Shown here in pieces: positions 8,897 through 17,370 of a stretch of DNA of 64,000 bases (the first letter of the stretch is position 1; the number at the start of each line of letters is the position of its first letter). Source of the stretch: DASZUK01 sp963844575 (GTDB taxonomy: Bacteria > Actinomycetota > Acidimicrobiia > Acidimicrobiales > RAAP-2); assembly GCA_963844575.1 (NCBI GenBank), contig CAWJOU010000005.1, positions 1,798,001 through 1,862,000 of the forward strand, given 5' to 3'. The notes beneath the pieces were generated by a model. The model saw only the letters and a program-made list of their open reading frames with translations. It searched no databases and was not told where the DNA came from. Position numbers and translations under genes: made by a program.

Positions 8897-9700
8897 TCAG
8901 TCGAGGACGAGGTCCGGCGTCGCCCGGTCGACGGCCGCCCAGCCGCCGAGCTGCACCCGCCGCTCGTACTCGGCCCGATGACCGCCCCGGAGCCCGAAGA
9001 GCCGCTTGGCCAGCAGGAGGAAGACGGCGATGGCGACGTTGACGAGGAAGGTGAGCAGCTTGAAGATGCCGAACGAGTCGACGAGCTCGTAGACCTCGAA
9101 CGGGACGAGCAGGACGGTGGCGACGAACGTCAGGTACTCCGCCCACCGCTTGGCCAGCCACAGCCCGATCATCTCGGTCGCTTCGAGCACTGCGTAGCCG
9201 ACGACGAGCAGGCCGGCGTCGAACAGGTCGGCCGGTCTGATCAGGAACAGGTGCCGGAAGTAGCCGAGGAACCCGGTCAGCTGGTCCGGCCGGCCCGGGC
9301 CACCGGTGAGCGAGCTCATGATCTCGTCGTAGTCGTGGCGGAGCCCGCTGCGGTGGCCGAGAAAGAAGAAGATGACGACCGCGAGCACCGTGAGCACGAT
9401 GACGTGGATCGCCCGGTCGACGGCGATCAGGCGCAGGACGTAACGGTCCCGGAGGAGTGGGCCGCGCAGCGGCAGCTCGATCTCCTCGCGACCCGGGACC
9501 GAATCGGTCGTCGGGTGGTCCGGCGGTGGCATCGGCACCCACGCGTCGCAGCGCAGGCACCGGTACCAGCGACCGCCGCCCATCTGGCGCGCCAGCGCCC
9601 GGTCGGCCCCGACCACCGACGCCGCGTCCGTCCCGACGAGCACGTGCCCACCGATGGCACAGCTCAGCAGCTCGTACCGGTTGGCCGGCTTCGTTCCCAC
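8897..9700 (-). CDS. DUF2127-type membrane protein with N-terminal zinc-ribbon-like segment
   Basis: The 267-residue protein begins with a soluble part of about 90 residues carrying a CLRC pair (a possible half zinc knuckle). About four membrane spans typical of DUF2127 follow (VIVLTVLAVVIFFFL, LFDAGLLVVGYAV, FVATVLLVPFEVY, FLVNVAIAVFLLL). Function is unknown. It starts with GTG 9700 without a clear ribosome site and is convergent with the DinB gene (16 nt between stops). Confidence 0.8.
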   Translation of the reverse strand: MGTKPANRYELLSCAIGGHVLVGTDAASVVGADRALARQMGGGRWYRCLRCDAWVPMPPPDHPTTDSVPGREEIELPLRGPLLRDRYVLRLIAVDRAIHVIVLTVLAVVIFFFLGHRSGLRHDYDEIMSSLTGGPGRPDQLTGFLGYFRHLFLIRPADLFDAGLLVVGYAVLEATEMIGLWLAKRWAEYLTFVATVLLVPFEVYELVDSFGIFKLLTFLVNVAIAVFLLLAKRLFGLRGGHRAEYERRVQLGGWAAVDRATPDLVLD

Positions 9701-9810
9701 CGGCTAGCTATTAGCACAGCGGGCATCGGGCCGACCGCAGGAACACGGGCCGGCCCGCACCCAGCGCGAGGAGTTGCGGCCGGTCGACGACCGACAGGAG
9801 GAACGCCGTT

Positions 9811-9908
9811 ATGGGGAGCACCGACATTGGGGGCACCGACATGGGGGGCACCGACATTGGGGGCACCGACATGGGGGGCACCGACATTGGGGGCACCGAC
9901 ATTGGGGA
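9811..9908 (+). repeat. 15-bp coding minisatellite (about 6 copies)
   Basis: Near-perfect copies of ATTGGGGGCACCGAC, some with ATG in place of ATT, lie head to tail and encode GTDIG or GTDMG. Because the unit is 15 bp, copy-number change would not break the reading frame of the epimerase. Confidence 0.9.
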
Positions 9909-10833
9909 TACGGCGCTCGAGGGTCGCACGATCGTCGTCACCGGCGTGACCGGCCAGGTCGCGGCGCCGGTGGCGGTGGCGCTGGCCGGTCGCAACGAGG
10001 TGGTCGGCGCGGCCCGCTTCAACGACGAGGCCGCCCGGCAGCGGCTGGAGGCGGCCGGGGTCCGGTGCGTCCCGGTCGATCTAGTGGCGGGCGACGTCGG
10101 CGGCCTGCCGGCCGACGCGGACGTCGTGCTCCACTTCGCAGTGGCGAAGACGAACGACTGGGACGTCGACCTGCGGGCCAACGTCGGCGGACTGGCCCGG
10201 CTGATGGAGCACCACCAGCGGGCGCAGGCGTTCCTGCACTGCTCGTCGGCCGCGGTCTACAAGGGGGTCGGCCACCGGCGCATCGCCGAGGACGGCGAGC
10301 TCGGTGACAACCACGGCGTCTGGCCGTTCCTGCGGACGTACAGCATCGGCAAGATCGCCGCCGAGGCGACCGCCCGGTGGGCCGCCGAGCGGTTCGAGCT
10401 GCCGACGACGATCGCCCGCCTGTCCGTCCCGTACGGGCCGGGGGGCGGCTGGCCGGCCGTCCACCTCGAGATGCTGCTCAACGGCTCGTCGATCCCGGTG
10501 CACGTCGACCAGCCGAGCATCTACCACCCGATCCACGACGACGACATCGTCGGGACGGTCCCCGGCCTCGTCGCCGCCGCGTCGACCCCGGCGACCGTCG
10601 TCAACTGGGGCGGCGAGGCGGCCAGCATCGAGGACTGGTGCAGCTACATGGGCGAGCTCGTCGGCCGGCCGCCGACGTTCCGGCCGACGGCCGACACCAT
10701 CGACAGCGGCGATCTCGACCTCACCCGGATGCACGAGCTCGTCGGGCCGACGACGGTGCCCTGGCGCGACGGCATCCGCCAGATGGTCGTCGCCCGCCAC
10801 CCCGAGCTACTGGTCGACCGACCGGCCCTCTAG
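9811..10833 (+). CDS. NAD-dependent epimerase/dehydratase family protein with repeat N-terminus
   Basis: This 340-residue extended SDR has the nucleotide-binding TGVTGQV (from about residue 45), the catalytic Ser in HCSSAAVY and the YSIGK motif. It likely acts on a nucleotide sugar or a related substrate, not identifiable here. The first 33 residues are a run of GTD(I/M)G pentapeptides encoded by a 15-bp tandem repeat. The ATG at 9811 is preceded by AGGAGG at 9796-9801; in-frame ATGs also occur inside the repeats, so shorter forms could be made. The genes that follow are on the same strand at close spacing. Confidence 0.9.
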   Translation: MGSTDIGGTDMGGTDIGGTDMGGTDIGGTDIGDTALEGRTIVVTGVTGQVAAPVAVALAGRNEVVGAARFNDEAARQRLEAAGVRCVPVDLVAGDVGGLPADADVVLHFAVAKTNDWDVDLRANVGGLARLMEHHQRAQAFLHCSSAAVYKGVGHRRIAEDGELGDNHGVWPFLRTYSIGKIAAEATARWAAERFELPTTIARLSVPYGPGGGWPAVHLEMLLNGSSIPVHVDQPSIYHPIHDDDIVGTVPGLVAAASTPATVVNWGGEAASIEDWCSYMGELVGRPPTFRPTADTIDSGDLDLTRMHELVGPTTVPWRDGIRQMVVARHPELLVDRPAL

Positions 10834-10842
10834 CATCGGGCC

Positions 10843-11364
10843 ATGCCGCGGATCGACGTTCCCGACGGCCAGGACCCGCTGACGTACGTCTGGACCGAGC
10901 TAGCCCCCGATCTCACGACCGCGGCCGGCCGGTACAGCCATGCCGTCTACGAGAAGTCCCGGCTCAGCATCCGGGAGTTCGAGGCCGCCCGGATCACCGT
11001 CGCCCGCATCAACGACTGCGCCATCTGCACGAACTGGCGGACCGCCCGGGACGTGCCGAGCCGGGGGTTGGCCGCCGATGCCCTTCCCGAGGCCTTCTAC
11101 GCCCAGGTCGCCCGGGATGGGGCCACCGGGGACGGGGTCGAAGGTGAGCGGATCGACCTGACCGAGCGTGAGCGGCTGGCGGCCGAGTTCGCCGCCCGGT
11201 ACGCGACCGACCACCGCCGGATGGACGCGGACCTCTGGGACCGTCTGCATGCGGTCTACACGGACGACGAGCTCGTCGATCTGGCGCTCTGCGTGGCGTC
11301 CTGGCTGGCCCTCGGTCGGTTCAACCAGGTCTTCGACATCGACGGGGCCTGCCGGGTCCCGTGA
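10843..11364 (+). CDS. carboxymuconolactone decarboxylase (CMD/AhpD-like) family protein
   Basis: The 173-residue protein has the CMD signature around CAICTNW, a CxxC-type redox pair as in AhpD-like members. Such proteins are either decarboxylases or thiol peroxidases/reductases; the CxxC favours a redox role. It follows the epimerase by 9 nt and its TGA overlaps the GTG of the next gene, so the three are probably co-transcribed. Confidence 0.88.
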   Translation: MPRIDVPDGQDPLTYVWTELAPDLTTAAGRYSHAVYEKSRLSIREFEAARITVARINDCAICTNWRTARDVPSRGLAADALPEAFYAQVARDGATGDGVEGERIDLTERERLAAEFAARYATDHRRMDADLWDRLHAVYTDDELVDLALCVASWLALGRFNQVFDIDGACRVP

Positions 11365-11972
11365 CCGGACCGGGCCCCGACCGACGGCCAGCCCTCGACC
11401 AGCCAGCGACGCCTTCGGCTTCGGGCTCGCCGACGCTTTCGGTTCCCGGTGCACCGACGCGGGGCGCCTTCGTCTCCGACCGTCGCTACCGGTTCGCCGC
11501 CGACCGGTGGTCGGTGTGGACGACGATCGGATCGGTGCAGGAGTACCGGGCGTGGTGGCCGTGGTTGCGGCGGTTCGAGGCGAACGGCCTGAAGGCCGGT
11601 GACGTCTGGGTGTGCCAGATCCAGCCGCCGGTGCCGTACGCGCTGCGGTTCACGGTGACGGTCGAGCAGGTCGACGCGCCGAGCCTCGTCGTCGCCACGG
11701 TCGACGGCGACGTCCGGGGGATGGCCCGGCTCGACCTGGAAGACGACCCGGCCGATGGTCCGGTCGACGGTCCGGTCGACGGTGTCGACGCCGGCCGAGC
11801 CGACGGTCGTGGCAACGGCTGCCGGGTTCGACTCCGGTCGACGCTCGTCCCGGCGAACCGCACGCTGCGGACGGTGGCCCGGCTGTCGCGGCCGGTGGCC
11901 CAGTTCGGGCACGCGTGGGTGATCGACACCGGGGCCCGGCAGTTCGAGGACCGGGTGCTCAACCGACCCTGA
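11361..11972 (+). CDS. SRPBCC (START-like) family protein
   Basis: This 203-residue protein has a disordered N-terminal 35 residues and then a helix-grip pattern (YRFAADRWSVWTTIGSVQEY, RFEANGLKAGDVW..) typical of SRPBCC lipid/hydrophobic ligand-binding proteins. An Asp/Gly-rich insertion (GPVDGPVDG, about 134-150) sits in the C-terminal half. It starts at GTG 11361, overlapping the preceding stop. Ligand unknown. Confidence 0.8.
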   Translation: MTGPGPDRRPALDQPATPSASGSPTLSVPGAPTRGAFVSDRRYRFAADRWSVWTTIGSVQEYRAWWPWLRRFEANGLKAGDVWVCQIQPPVPYALRFTVTVEQVDAPSLVVATVDGDVRGMARLDLEDDPADGPVDGPVDGVDAGRADGRGNGCRVRLRSTLVPANRTLRTVARLSRPVAQFGHAWVIDTGARQFEDRVLNRP

Positions 11973-11987
11973 CCACGAGCCGGGGGT

Positions 11988-12713
11988 TCAGCCGGCGACG
12001 ATGGCCACCCGGGGGGTGACACCGAGCAGCCGTTCGGGCATCGGCAGGCCCTGACGCTCGGCCCACTCGATGTCGCGAAGGCGCTCGATCCGCAGACCGG
12101 ACCAACCGGCGTCGGTGGCCAGGTCGATCAACCGGGCGGGCGGCGTCCCGGTGCCGAGGGGCAGTGACTGGCGGATGGTCGGGGAGTACTCGGCATGGTG
12201 CTCGGGCTGGGCGTCCCGCCAGCCTTCGAGCCAGTGCCGGGCCCGCCCGCGCCCGCGGGCCGTGGGATCGGCGGCGCCCCACAAGCTCTCGAGCAGGACG
12301 AGCCGGTGGGCCGCGCCCCGCCAGGTGGCGAGGGTGCGGCCGGGATCGGGCAGCGTCCAGAGGAGGTGGCGCTGGACGATCGCGTCGAACCCGGTCGGCG
12401 GTTCGTCGGCCGAGCCGACGACGATCTCGACGTCGAGCTGTTCCGCGTCGGCCGCGGTCCGCAGCCGGTCGAGCATGGCGGTCGAGAGATCGAGCGCGGT
12501 CACGTGGTGGCCGAGCCGGGCAGCGATGAGCGTCAGGAACCCGGTGCCGGCACCGCAGTCGAGCACGCGGGCGGGGGCGGGCGGCAGCAGCCGTTCGAGG
12601 GCGGCGGTCCAGGCGGCCAGGACGACCGGGTCCCGGGGCCGGTGGCGCGGCGAGAGGTCGTAGGTGGGCGCGTCGGCATCCCAGTAACGGCGGATCTCGT
12701 CGAGCAGGGCCAC
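11988..12713 (-). CDS. class I SAM-dependent methyltransferase
   Basis: The 241-residue protein carries the SAM-binding motif I VLDCGAGTGFL and the acidic strand ALDLS, as in UbiE/Methyltransf_11 proteins. The substrate is unknown. GTG start at 12713; it converges on the SRPBCC gene and is divergent from the cyclase gene. Confidence 0.9.
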   Translation of the reverse strand: MALLDEIRRYWDADAPTYDLSPRHRPRDPVVLAAWTAALERLLPPAPARVLDCGAGTGFLTLIAARLGHHVTALDLSTAMLDRLRTAADAEQLDVEIVVGSADEPPTGFDAIVQRHLLWTLPDPGRTLATWRGAAHRLVLLESLWGAADPTARGRGRARHWLEGWRDAQPEHHAEYSPTIRQSLPLGTGTPPARLIDLATDAGWSGLRIERLRDIEWAERQGLPMPERLLGVTPRVAIVAG

Positions 12714-12760
12714 GGGTAGTGGTCTACCCGAGCCGAGCCCAAACGTGCCAGCATCGTGCA

Positions 12761-13447
12761 GTGCGGACCGATCGCAATTTCGCCTTCATCGACCTCTCCG
12801 GGTTCACCGCGCTCACGGAGGCCGAAGGCGACGAGCGGGCGGTCAGCGTCCTCAGCTCGTTCCGGTCGATCGTCCGCGACGTCTGCTCGCGTCGAGGCGT
12901 CCGGGTGGCGAAGTGGCTGGGTGACGGGGCGATGCTCGTGACGGTCGAGGCGACGCCACTGTTGGCCGGGACGATGGAGATGCTGCGGGCGGTCGAGAAG
13001 GCCGGACTGCCGACTCGGCTCCGAGCCGGCGCGTCGGCCGGCGAGGTCATCCTGCACGAGGGCGACGACTACATCGGGCACGCCATCAACGTGGCGGCCC
13101 GCCTCTGCGACATGGCGCCGGGTGGGGTGATCTACGCCGCGCCGACGATTGTCGATGCGCTCCCGAAGTGGGGTTGTGTCCTCAGCACCGACGACACGGT
13201 CATCCGGGGGCTCGAGCGACCGCTGCCGGTCTCGCGGATCGGGTTGCGGCCACTGGAGCCGCCGACGTCACCGGACCCCGTTTGCGGGATCCCGCTGACC
13301 CGGCTCGTGGCCGAGGAGCTCGTCCATGATGCGTTCGGCCAGGAGGTCTGGTTCTGCTCGGACAGCTGCCGGGACACGTGGGAACGGCGGCCGCAGCCGG
13401 TGGCAGAAGGCCAGGGCAGCCTGCGGATGCCGCTGATCGGGACGTGA
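12761..13447 (+). CDS. class III adenylate/guanylate cyclase fused to a YHS-type domain
   Basis: Residues 1-160 form a class III nucleotide cyclase catalytic domain. Both metal-binding Asp are present (Asp11 in FIDLSGFT, Asp55 in LGDGAM), as are the transition-state Asn110 and Arg114 in NVAAR, so it should be active as a dimer. Residues 170-210 look like a YHS domain, with DPVCG (Cys175) and WFCSDSC (Cys199, Cys203), probably metal binding. I chose GTG 12761 because it begins just before the cyclase fold; an in-frame GTG at 12719 would add 14 residues. The product (cAMP or cGMP) and the signal are unknown. Confidence 0.85.
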   Translation: MRTDRNFAFIDLSGFTALTEAEGDERAVSVLSSFRSIVRDVCSRRGVRVAKWLGDGAMLVTVEATPLLAGTMEMLRAVEKAGLPTRLRAGASAGEVILHEGDDYIGHAINVAARLCDMAPGGVIYAAPTIVDALPKWGCVLSTDDTVIRGLERPLPVSRIGLRPLEPPTSPDPVCGIPLTRLVAEELVHDAFGQEVWFCSDSCRDTWERRPQPVAEGQGSLRMPLIGT

Positions 13448-13627
13448 CCGGTAAGCTGCACTGATCGGCCGGCGGGCCCTTGTCCGGGCCGTCAGGGCCC
13501 GGGTCACCGGAGTCGGGACGACCGGAGCCGGGATGACGAGCCCGCATGACGAGCTCGATCAGGGGTAGAGACGCCGGGTGCTCGACGAGTCGGTGCCGGT
13601 CGCTCACGGTCCGCCAGCCTCACGCTC

Positions 13628-14596
13628 ATGAAGATCAGCCTCCGACAGATCCTCGCGTCCGCCACTGGTGCCGTCGCGGCCGCGGTCATCGCGTCGTTCT
13701 TCGGCGTGGCGGGCACGGTCATCGGCGTCGCCATCGGCAGCATCGTGGCGACGACGCTGACGACGCTCGTCGCCCAGTCGATCGAGCGGGGCCACCAGGT
13801 CGTCCGTCAGGCGGCCGTCAAGAACCCCGACGCGCCGATCCTCCGCCGGTTCGGGGACACCGGGACGGCGGGGACGGCCAGCGGACCAGCGGCGGAGACC
13901 GTGGCCACCGGTGCGGTGGCCGCCGAGGCGCTCAGCGGCACCGAGACCGTCGGTGCGCCGGACGCGGCGACCGAGACGGTCGGTGCGGTGGAGCCCGCCA
14001 CCGAGGCGGTCGGGCGCGTCGACGCGCCGACCGAGGTCGTCGGCCTGGCCGGGGCGCCGACCGGGACCCTTGGGCGAGTCGACACGCCGACCGAGACGAT
14101 CGGCGCAGTGCCGCTCGGTCGACCGGTGCCGCTGGCGCCGTCCGACCCGGGGGCGGCGGGACCACGGTGGCGCATCCGGTGGCCGGTGCTGATCGCCTCG
14201 ACGGCGGTCGTCTTCGTCGTGGCGTTGGTCGTCGTCACGTGCATCGAGCTGCTGGCCGGGAAGCCGCTGTCGTCGGTCGTCGGGTCGGGTCGGGACACCG
14301 GCGGCGTCTCGGTGGCGCCGACATCGGGTGCGTCGACCACGACGTCGACGTCGACCACCACGACGACGACGAACCCGGGCTCGTCGACTTCCAGCCCGAG
14401 CTCGACGACGAGCCCGAGCAGCACGACGACGTCGAGCGCGGCAGGGGGATCGGCGACGACCACGACGACGACGGTGCCGAAGACGACGACCACGACGACG
14501 CCCTCGACCACGACGAGCACGACGGCCCCGGGCGGTCGGGCCACGACGACCACGGCGCCGTCCCCGACGACGACCGCGCCGCCGACGACCGGTTAG
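13628..14596 (+). CDS. membrane protein with decapeptide repeats and Thr-rich tail
   Basis: The 322-residue protein starts with a Gly/Ala-rich hydrophobic hairpin (residues 8-45). A linker follows with about six copies of a ten-residue pattern (xxTETVGAxx variants, about 100-165), then one strong span (about 187-212, VLIASTAVVFVVALVVVT) and a C-terminal tail of about 110 residues made almost only of Thr, Ser, Pro and Ala. The tail would be extracellular and may be O-glycosylated. No known domain; function unknown. Confidence 0.75.
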   Translation: MKISLRQILASATGAVAAAVIASFFGVAGTVIGVAIGSIVATTLTTLVAQSIERGHQVVRQAAVKNPDAPILRRFGDTGTAGTASGPAAETVATGAVAAEALSGTETVGAPDAATETVGAVEPATEAVGRVDAPTEVVGLAGAPTGTLGRVDTPTETIGAVPLGRPVPLAPSDPGAAGPRWRIRWPVLIASTAVVFVVALVVVTCIELLAGKPLSSVVGSGRDTGGVSVAPTSGASTTTSTSTTTTTTNPGSSTSSPSSTTSPSSTTTSSAAGGSATTTTTTVPKTTTTTTPSTTTSTTAPGGRATTTTAPSPTTTAPPTTG

Positions 14597-14618
14597 CGAC
14601 GGCCGGTCGGCTCCAGCA

Positions 14619-14668
14619 CCGCGGGCTCGCCTGGCTCGGCGAGCGCGGCCGGTGCGGCGAGCCCGCGG
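14619..14668. terminator. GC-rich 13-bp inverted repeat after the Thr-rich membrane protein
   Basis: CCGCGGGCTCGCC (14619-14631) and GGCGAGCCCGCGG (14656-14668) are perfect inverted arms around a 24-nt loop, 22 nt after the stop codon. There is no T-tract, so termination is only a guess. A CCCCG pentamer run (about 14740-14763) and CGGTTGGG repeats follow. Confidence 0.4.
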
Positions 14669-14806
14669 CGGGGGGCGATGATGTCGTCGATCAGGCCGTC
14701 CGCCTTGGCGTCGTCGGCGGCTTTCGGCCCCGCTGGCCGCCCCGCCCCGCCCCGCCCCGCCCCGGCCGGCTCGGTCGGTTGGGTCGGTCGGTTGGGCGGT
14801 CGCCCG

Positions 14807-15235
14807 TCAGGCGCCGTCGACGAGCGCCCGGAGCCACTCCGGTGCCCGTCCGGGCCGGCCGCCGATGAGCACGCCGTGGACGGTGACGGCGGTCGCCCGT
14901 GGCTCGCCGTCGACGGTCAGGAGATAGGCGAGTTGGAACGTCGCCCCGCGGACCTCGGCCGGCCGGAGGTGGACGTCGACGACGTCGTCGAACCGCAGCG
15001 GGCGGAGGTAGCGGACACCGACCTCGACGACGGGCAGCTCGACGTGGTCCTCCCGCAACGCGGTGTACGGGTGGTCGACGGACCGCAGGTAGGCGACGCG
15101 CGCCTCCTCGAGGTACGGCAGGTAGGCCGCGTGGTGGACGACGGCCATGGCGTCGGTCTCGGCGAACCGGACGCGGACGGCGTGGACGAACGGGTAGGCC
15201 GACGGATCGGTCGGGGGGTCGACGGTGGTGCGCAC
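14807..15235 (-). CDS. acyl-CoA thioesterase, 4HBT/YbgC type
   Basis: The 142-residue hotdog protein shows the YbgC active-site pattern RFAETDAMAVVHHAAY..EEAR, with the catalytic Asp in ETDAM. It likely hydrolyses acyl-CoA thioesters. GTG 15235 begins the protein a few residues before the fold starts; the frame is open far upstream only because of high GC. It is divergent from the condensation-domain gene, with about 100 nt between them, which may hint at a common acyl-transfer pathway. Confidence 0.88.
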   Translation of the reverse strand: MRTTVDPPTDPSAYPFVHAVRVRFAETDAMAVVHHAAYLPYLEEARVAYLRSVDHPYTALREDHVELPVVEVGVRYLRPLRFDDVVDVHLRPAEVRGATFQLAYLLTVDGEPRATAVTVHGVLIGGRPGRAPEWLRALVDGA

Positions 15236-15337
15236 CGGGCCATCCTCACACGTCGGCCCTACGTGTCGGCTCACTGCCCGGACCGGAAAACCGGGCCGTC
15301 GTGTTGACGGGGCCGCCGACCGGTTGGATAGTGAGGC

Positions 15338-16663
15338 GTGCCGCAAGACGACGACCACCCGACGCGGGCCCCGACGTCGCTGACCCAGCAGTCGTCGCTG
15401 CTGATGTCGGCGTTCAACCCGAGCCGCGAGTTCATGAGCTGGGTGTACCAGCTGAACGGCCGCTTGGACGTCGACGCGCTGGCCCGGGCGATCGACGACG
15501 TCGTCAGCGCCCACGAAATGCTGCGGGCCCGCTTCGAGCCCGGTGACGGCTCGCCGGTGCAGGTCGTGACGCCGTTCCGGCCGGGGGTGCTGCAGATGGT
15601 CCAGCTGGGCGACCGACCGAAGGCCATCGGGCTGGAGGCGGCGGTCCGCTCGGTCGAGGCCGAGTACCGCGACCTGTCGCCGTGGGAGGACGCTCGGCTG
15701 CGGGCGACGCTGTACCTGATCCACCCGAAGACGAACGTCCTCTCGGTGTTCGTCGCGGAGGCGTTGGTCGACGGGGAGTCGGGGACGCTCGTGGCGGCCG
15801 AGATCTCGCGGGCGTACGCCAAGTACGCCGGGAAGGCCGCGCCGGACCTGGCGGTGCCGACCGAGGCGAGCTATCTCCGGTACGCGCTCGACCACCCGGT
15901 CCTGCCGGCGACGCAGGACCGGGCCGCGACCTACTGGGCCGCGCTCCGCCAGGAGCCGACGACGGCCGGCCGTTGGCCGACGGCGATCGGCCCGACGAGC
16001 CGGACGCGGTACTTCAAGATCCCCGTCGACCAGTGGGACGCCCTCGTCGCCGCGGTGCCGGCACTCGGGACGATGCCGTTCGTCGTCATGCTGTCGTGGC
16101 TCCAGATGGCCCTCGCCCGGGTGACCGGGGCTGAGCGGTTCGTCGTCGGTTCGGCCATCTCCAACCGCAGCCGGCCGGGTGCCCGCGAGATGATCGGCAG
16201 CTTCGTCGGTCCGGTACGCCTTCGAGCGGAGGTGCACGCCGACGACCGGTTGGAGGACGTCTCGCCGCGGGTCATGGCCGCGCTGCGCCAGGCGATGGCG
16301 GCCAGCGTGGTGCCGGTGCCGCTGGCCGAGGCCCGGGCCGTCGCCCCCGGGCCGTTCGAACCGCCGCCGCCGGTCGTGTCGTTCTTCATGTTCACCGAGC
16401 GTGAGGGCCTCGACCTGCCGGGCGTCCGGCAGCGCCGGTTCCGGGTGCACGGCGCTCGGGACGTCCTCCGGGTCAACTGCACGCCCGACGAGGAGGGTGG
16501 GAGGAACTTCTTCTTCCTGTCCGCGTCGGCCAGCGCGGACGAGCTGGCCGAGCTCTCGACTACGTTCCGGGGCCTGCTGGAGGCGGCGGCATCGGCGGAA
16601 CCGCCGCCGTCCCAACCACCGCTGTCCGAGCCGCCGGCTACCGAGGCGGTGGCGACGCCCTAA
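15338..16663 (+). CDS. stand-alone condensation-domain-like acyltransferase lacking the HHxxxDG His residues
   Basis: The 441-residue protein matches the NRPS condensation / wax-ester-synthase superfamily over its whole length. It has an N-terminal LTQQSSLLMSAF start, the central DG-containing loop, and the later IGSFVGPVRLR segment that corresponds to the (G)FFVNTL.LR motif. At the catalytic HHxxxDG position the sequence is AEALVDG (140-146): DG is kept but both His are gone. There are no adenylation or carrier domains. The C-terminal 25 residues are Pro/Ala rich. It may be a structural or binding homologue, or an enzyme with another base. GTG 15338 is the earliest plausible start. Confidence 0.75.
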   Translation: MPQDDDHPTRAPTSLTQQSSLLMSAFNPSREFMSWVYQLNGRLDVDALARAIDDVVSAHEMLRARFEPGDGSPVQVVTPFRPGVLQMVQLGDRPKAIGLEAAVRSVEAEYRDLSPWEDARLRATLYLIHPKTNVLSVFVAEALVDGESGTLVAAEISRAYAKYAGKAAPDLAVPTEASYLRYALDHPVLPATQDRAATYWAALRQEPTTAGRWPTAIGPTSRTRYFKIPVDQWDALVAAVPALGTMPFVVMLSWLQMALARVTGAERFVVGSAISNRSRPGAREMIGSFVGPVRLRAEVHADDRLEDVSPRVMAALRQAMAASVVPVPLAEARAVAPGPFEPPPPVVSFFMFTEREGLDLPGVRQRRFRVHGARDVLRVNCTPDEEGGRNFFFLSASASADELAELSTTFRGLLEAAASAEPPPSQPPLSEPPATEAVATP

Positions 16664-17313
16664 CGGGTCCGGACGTGCCGGCCCTGCGTGGTCGCGGCCT
16701 TCTCCGCCCGCACCACCCGGTACCGGTGGACGATGGCGACGACGACCGCGACGACGATCAGGGCGCCGACGACGTAGCCGGCGTAGCTGAACGCCTTGAT
16801 GACGTGGTGCGAGCTTGTACCGAGCCAATAACCGATGCTGGCCAGGGCGGCACACCAGATGGCGCAGCCGAGAACGGTGAAGGCCAGGAACTTGCCGACG
16901 GCCATTTCGCCCAAGCCGGCGGCCAACGAGACGAACGAGCGCAGCAGCGGGATGAACCGGCCGAAGAGCACGAACGGCTCACCACGCCGGGCGAACCAGG
17001 CCTCGGCCCGGTCGAGGTCCTTGTGCGTCAACAGGATGTAGCGGCCGACCTTGTCGACGAGTGGCCGGCCGCCGAAGCGGCCGATCAGGTAGCCGGCCAT
17101 CGAACCGACGACCTCGCCGGCCGTCGCCACCGCGATGACCAGGCCCAACTGCAGATGATTGGTCGTCGTCGGCTGGCCACTGCCCAGCACGCCGCTGGCC
17201 AGCGCCCCGGCGTAGCCGATGGCGATCTCGGCGCCGATCGGGAGGGCCATGGCCGAGATGAACGTGGCTACGAACAGGGCCAAGTAGCCCCAGGTGGCAA
17301 GGAAGTGCTCCAT
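16660..17313 (-). CDS. DedA family membrane protein
   Basis: The 217-residue protein has the DedA/SNARE-associated pattern: an early Glu-containing re-entrant segment (ALPIGAEIAIGY), the central RFGGRPLVDKVGRY and FGRFIPLLRSFVSLAAG motifs with conserved Arg, and a C-terminal span before a basic tail. DedA proteins are implicated in lipid flipping and proton-motive-force homeostasis. ATG 17313 follows AAAGGGG. The stop overlaps the end of the convergent condensation-like gene by 4 nt. Confidence 0.92.
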   Translation of the reverse strand: MEHFLATWGYLALFVATFISAMALPIGAEIAIGYAGALASGVLGSGQPTTTNHLQLGLVIAVATAGEVVGSMAGYLIGRFGGRPLVDKVGRYILLTHKDLDRAEAWFARRGEPFVLFGRFIPLLRSFVSLAAGLGEMAVGKFLAFTVLGCAIWCAALASIGYWLGTSSHHVIKAFSYAGYVVGALIVVAVVVAIVHRYRVVRAEKAATTQGRHVRTR

Positions 17314-17370
17314 CGGGGCCCCTTTCTATCTGCTCCGGTCAACCGAATGGAGCATCGTAAGCTCCCGGAA

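Noticed and set aside
12719..12760. Upstream GTG start for the cyclase gene
   Set aside because: It adds only 14 residues outside the fold and has no ribosome site; it cannot be excluded but is less likely.
14593..14780. Minus-strand peptide ADGLIDDIIAPRRG that resembles an enzyme C-terminus
   Set aside because: It has no start codon, no ribosome site and the frame runs into simple-sequence CCCCG repeats.
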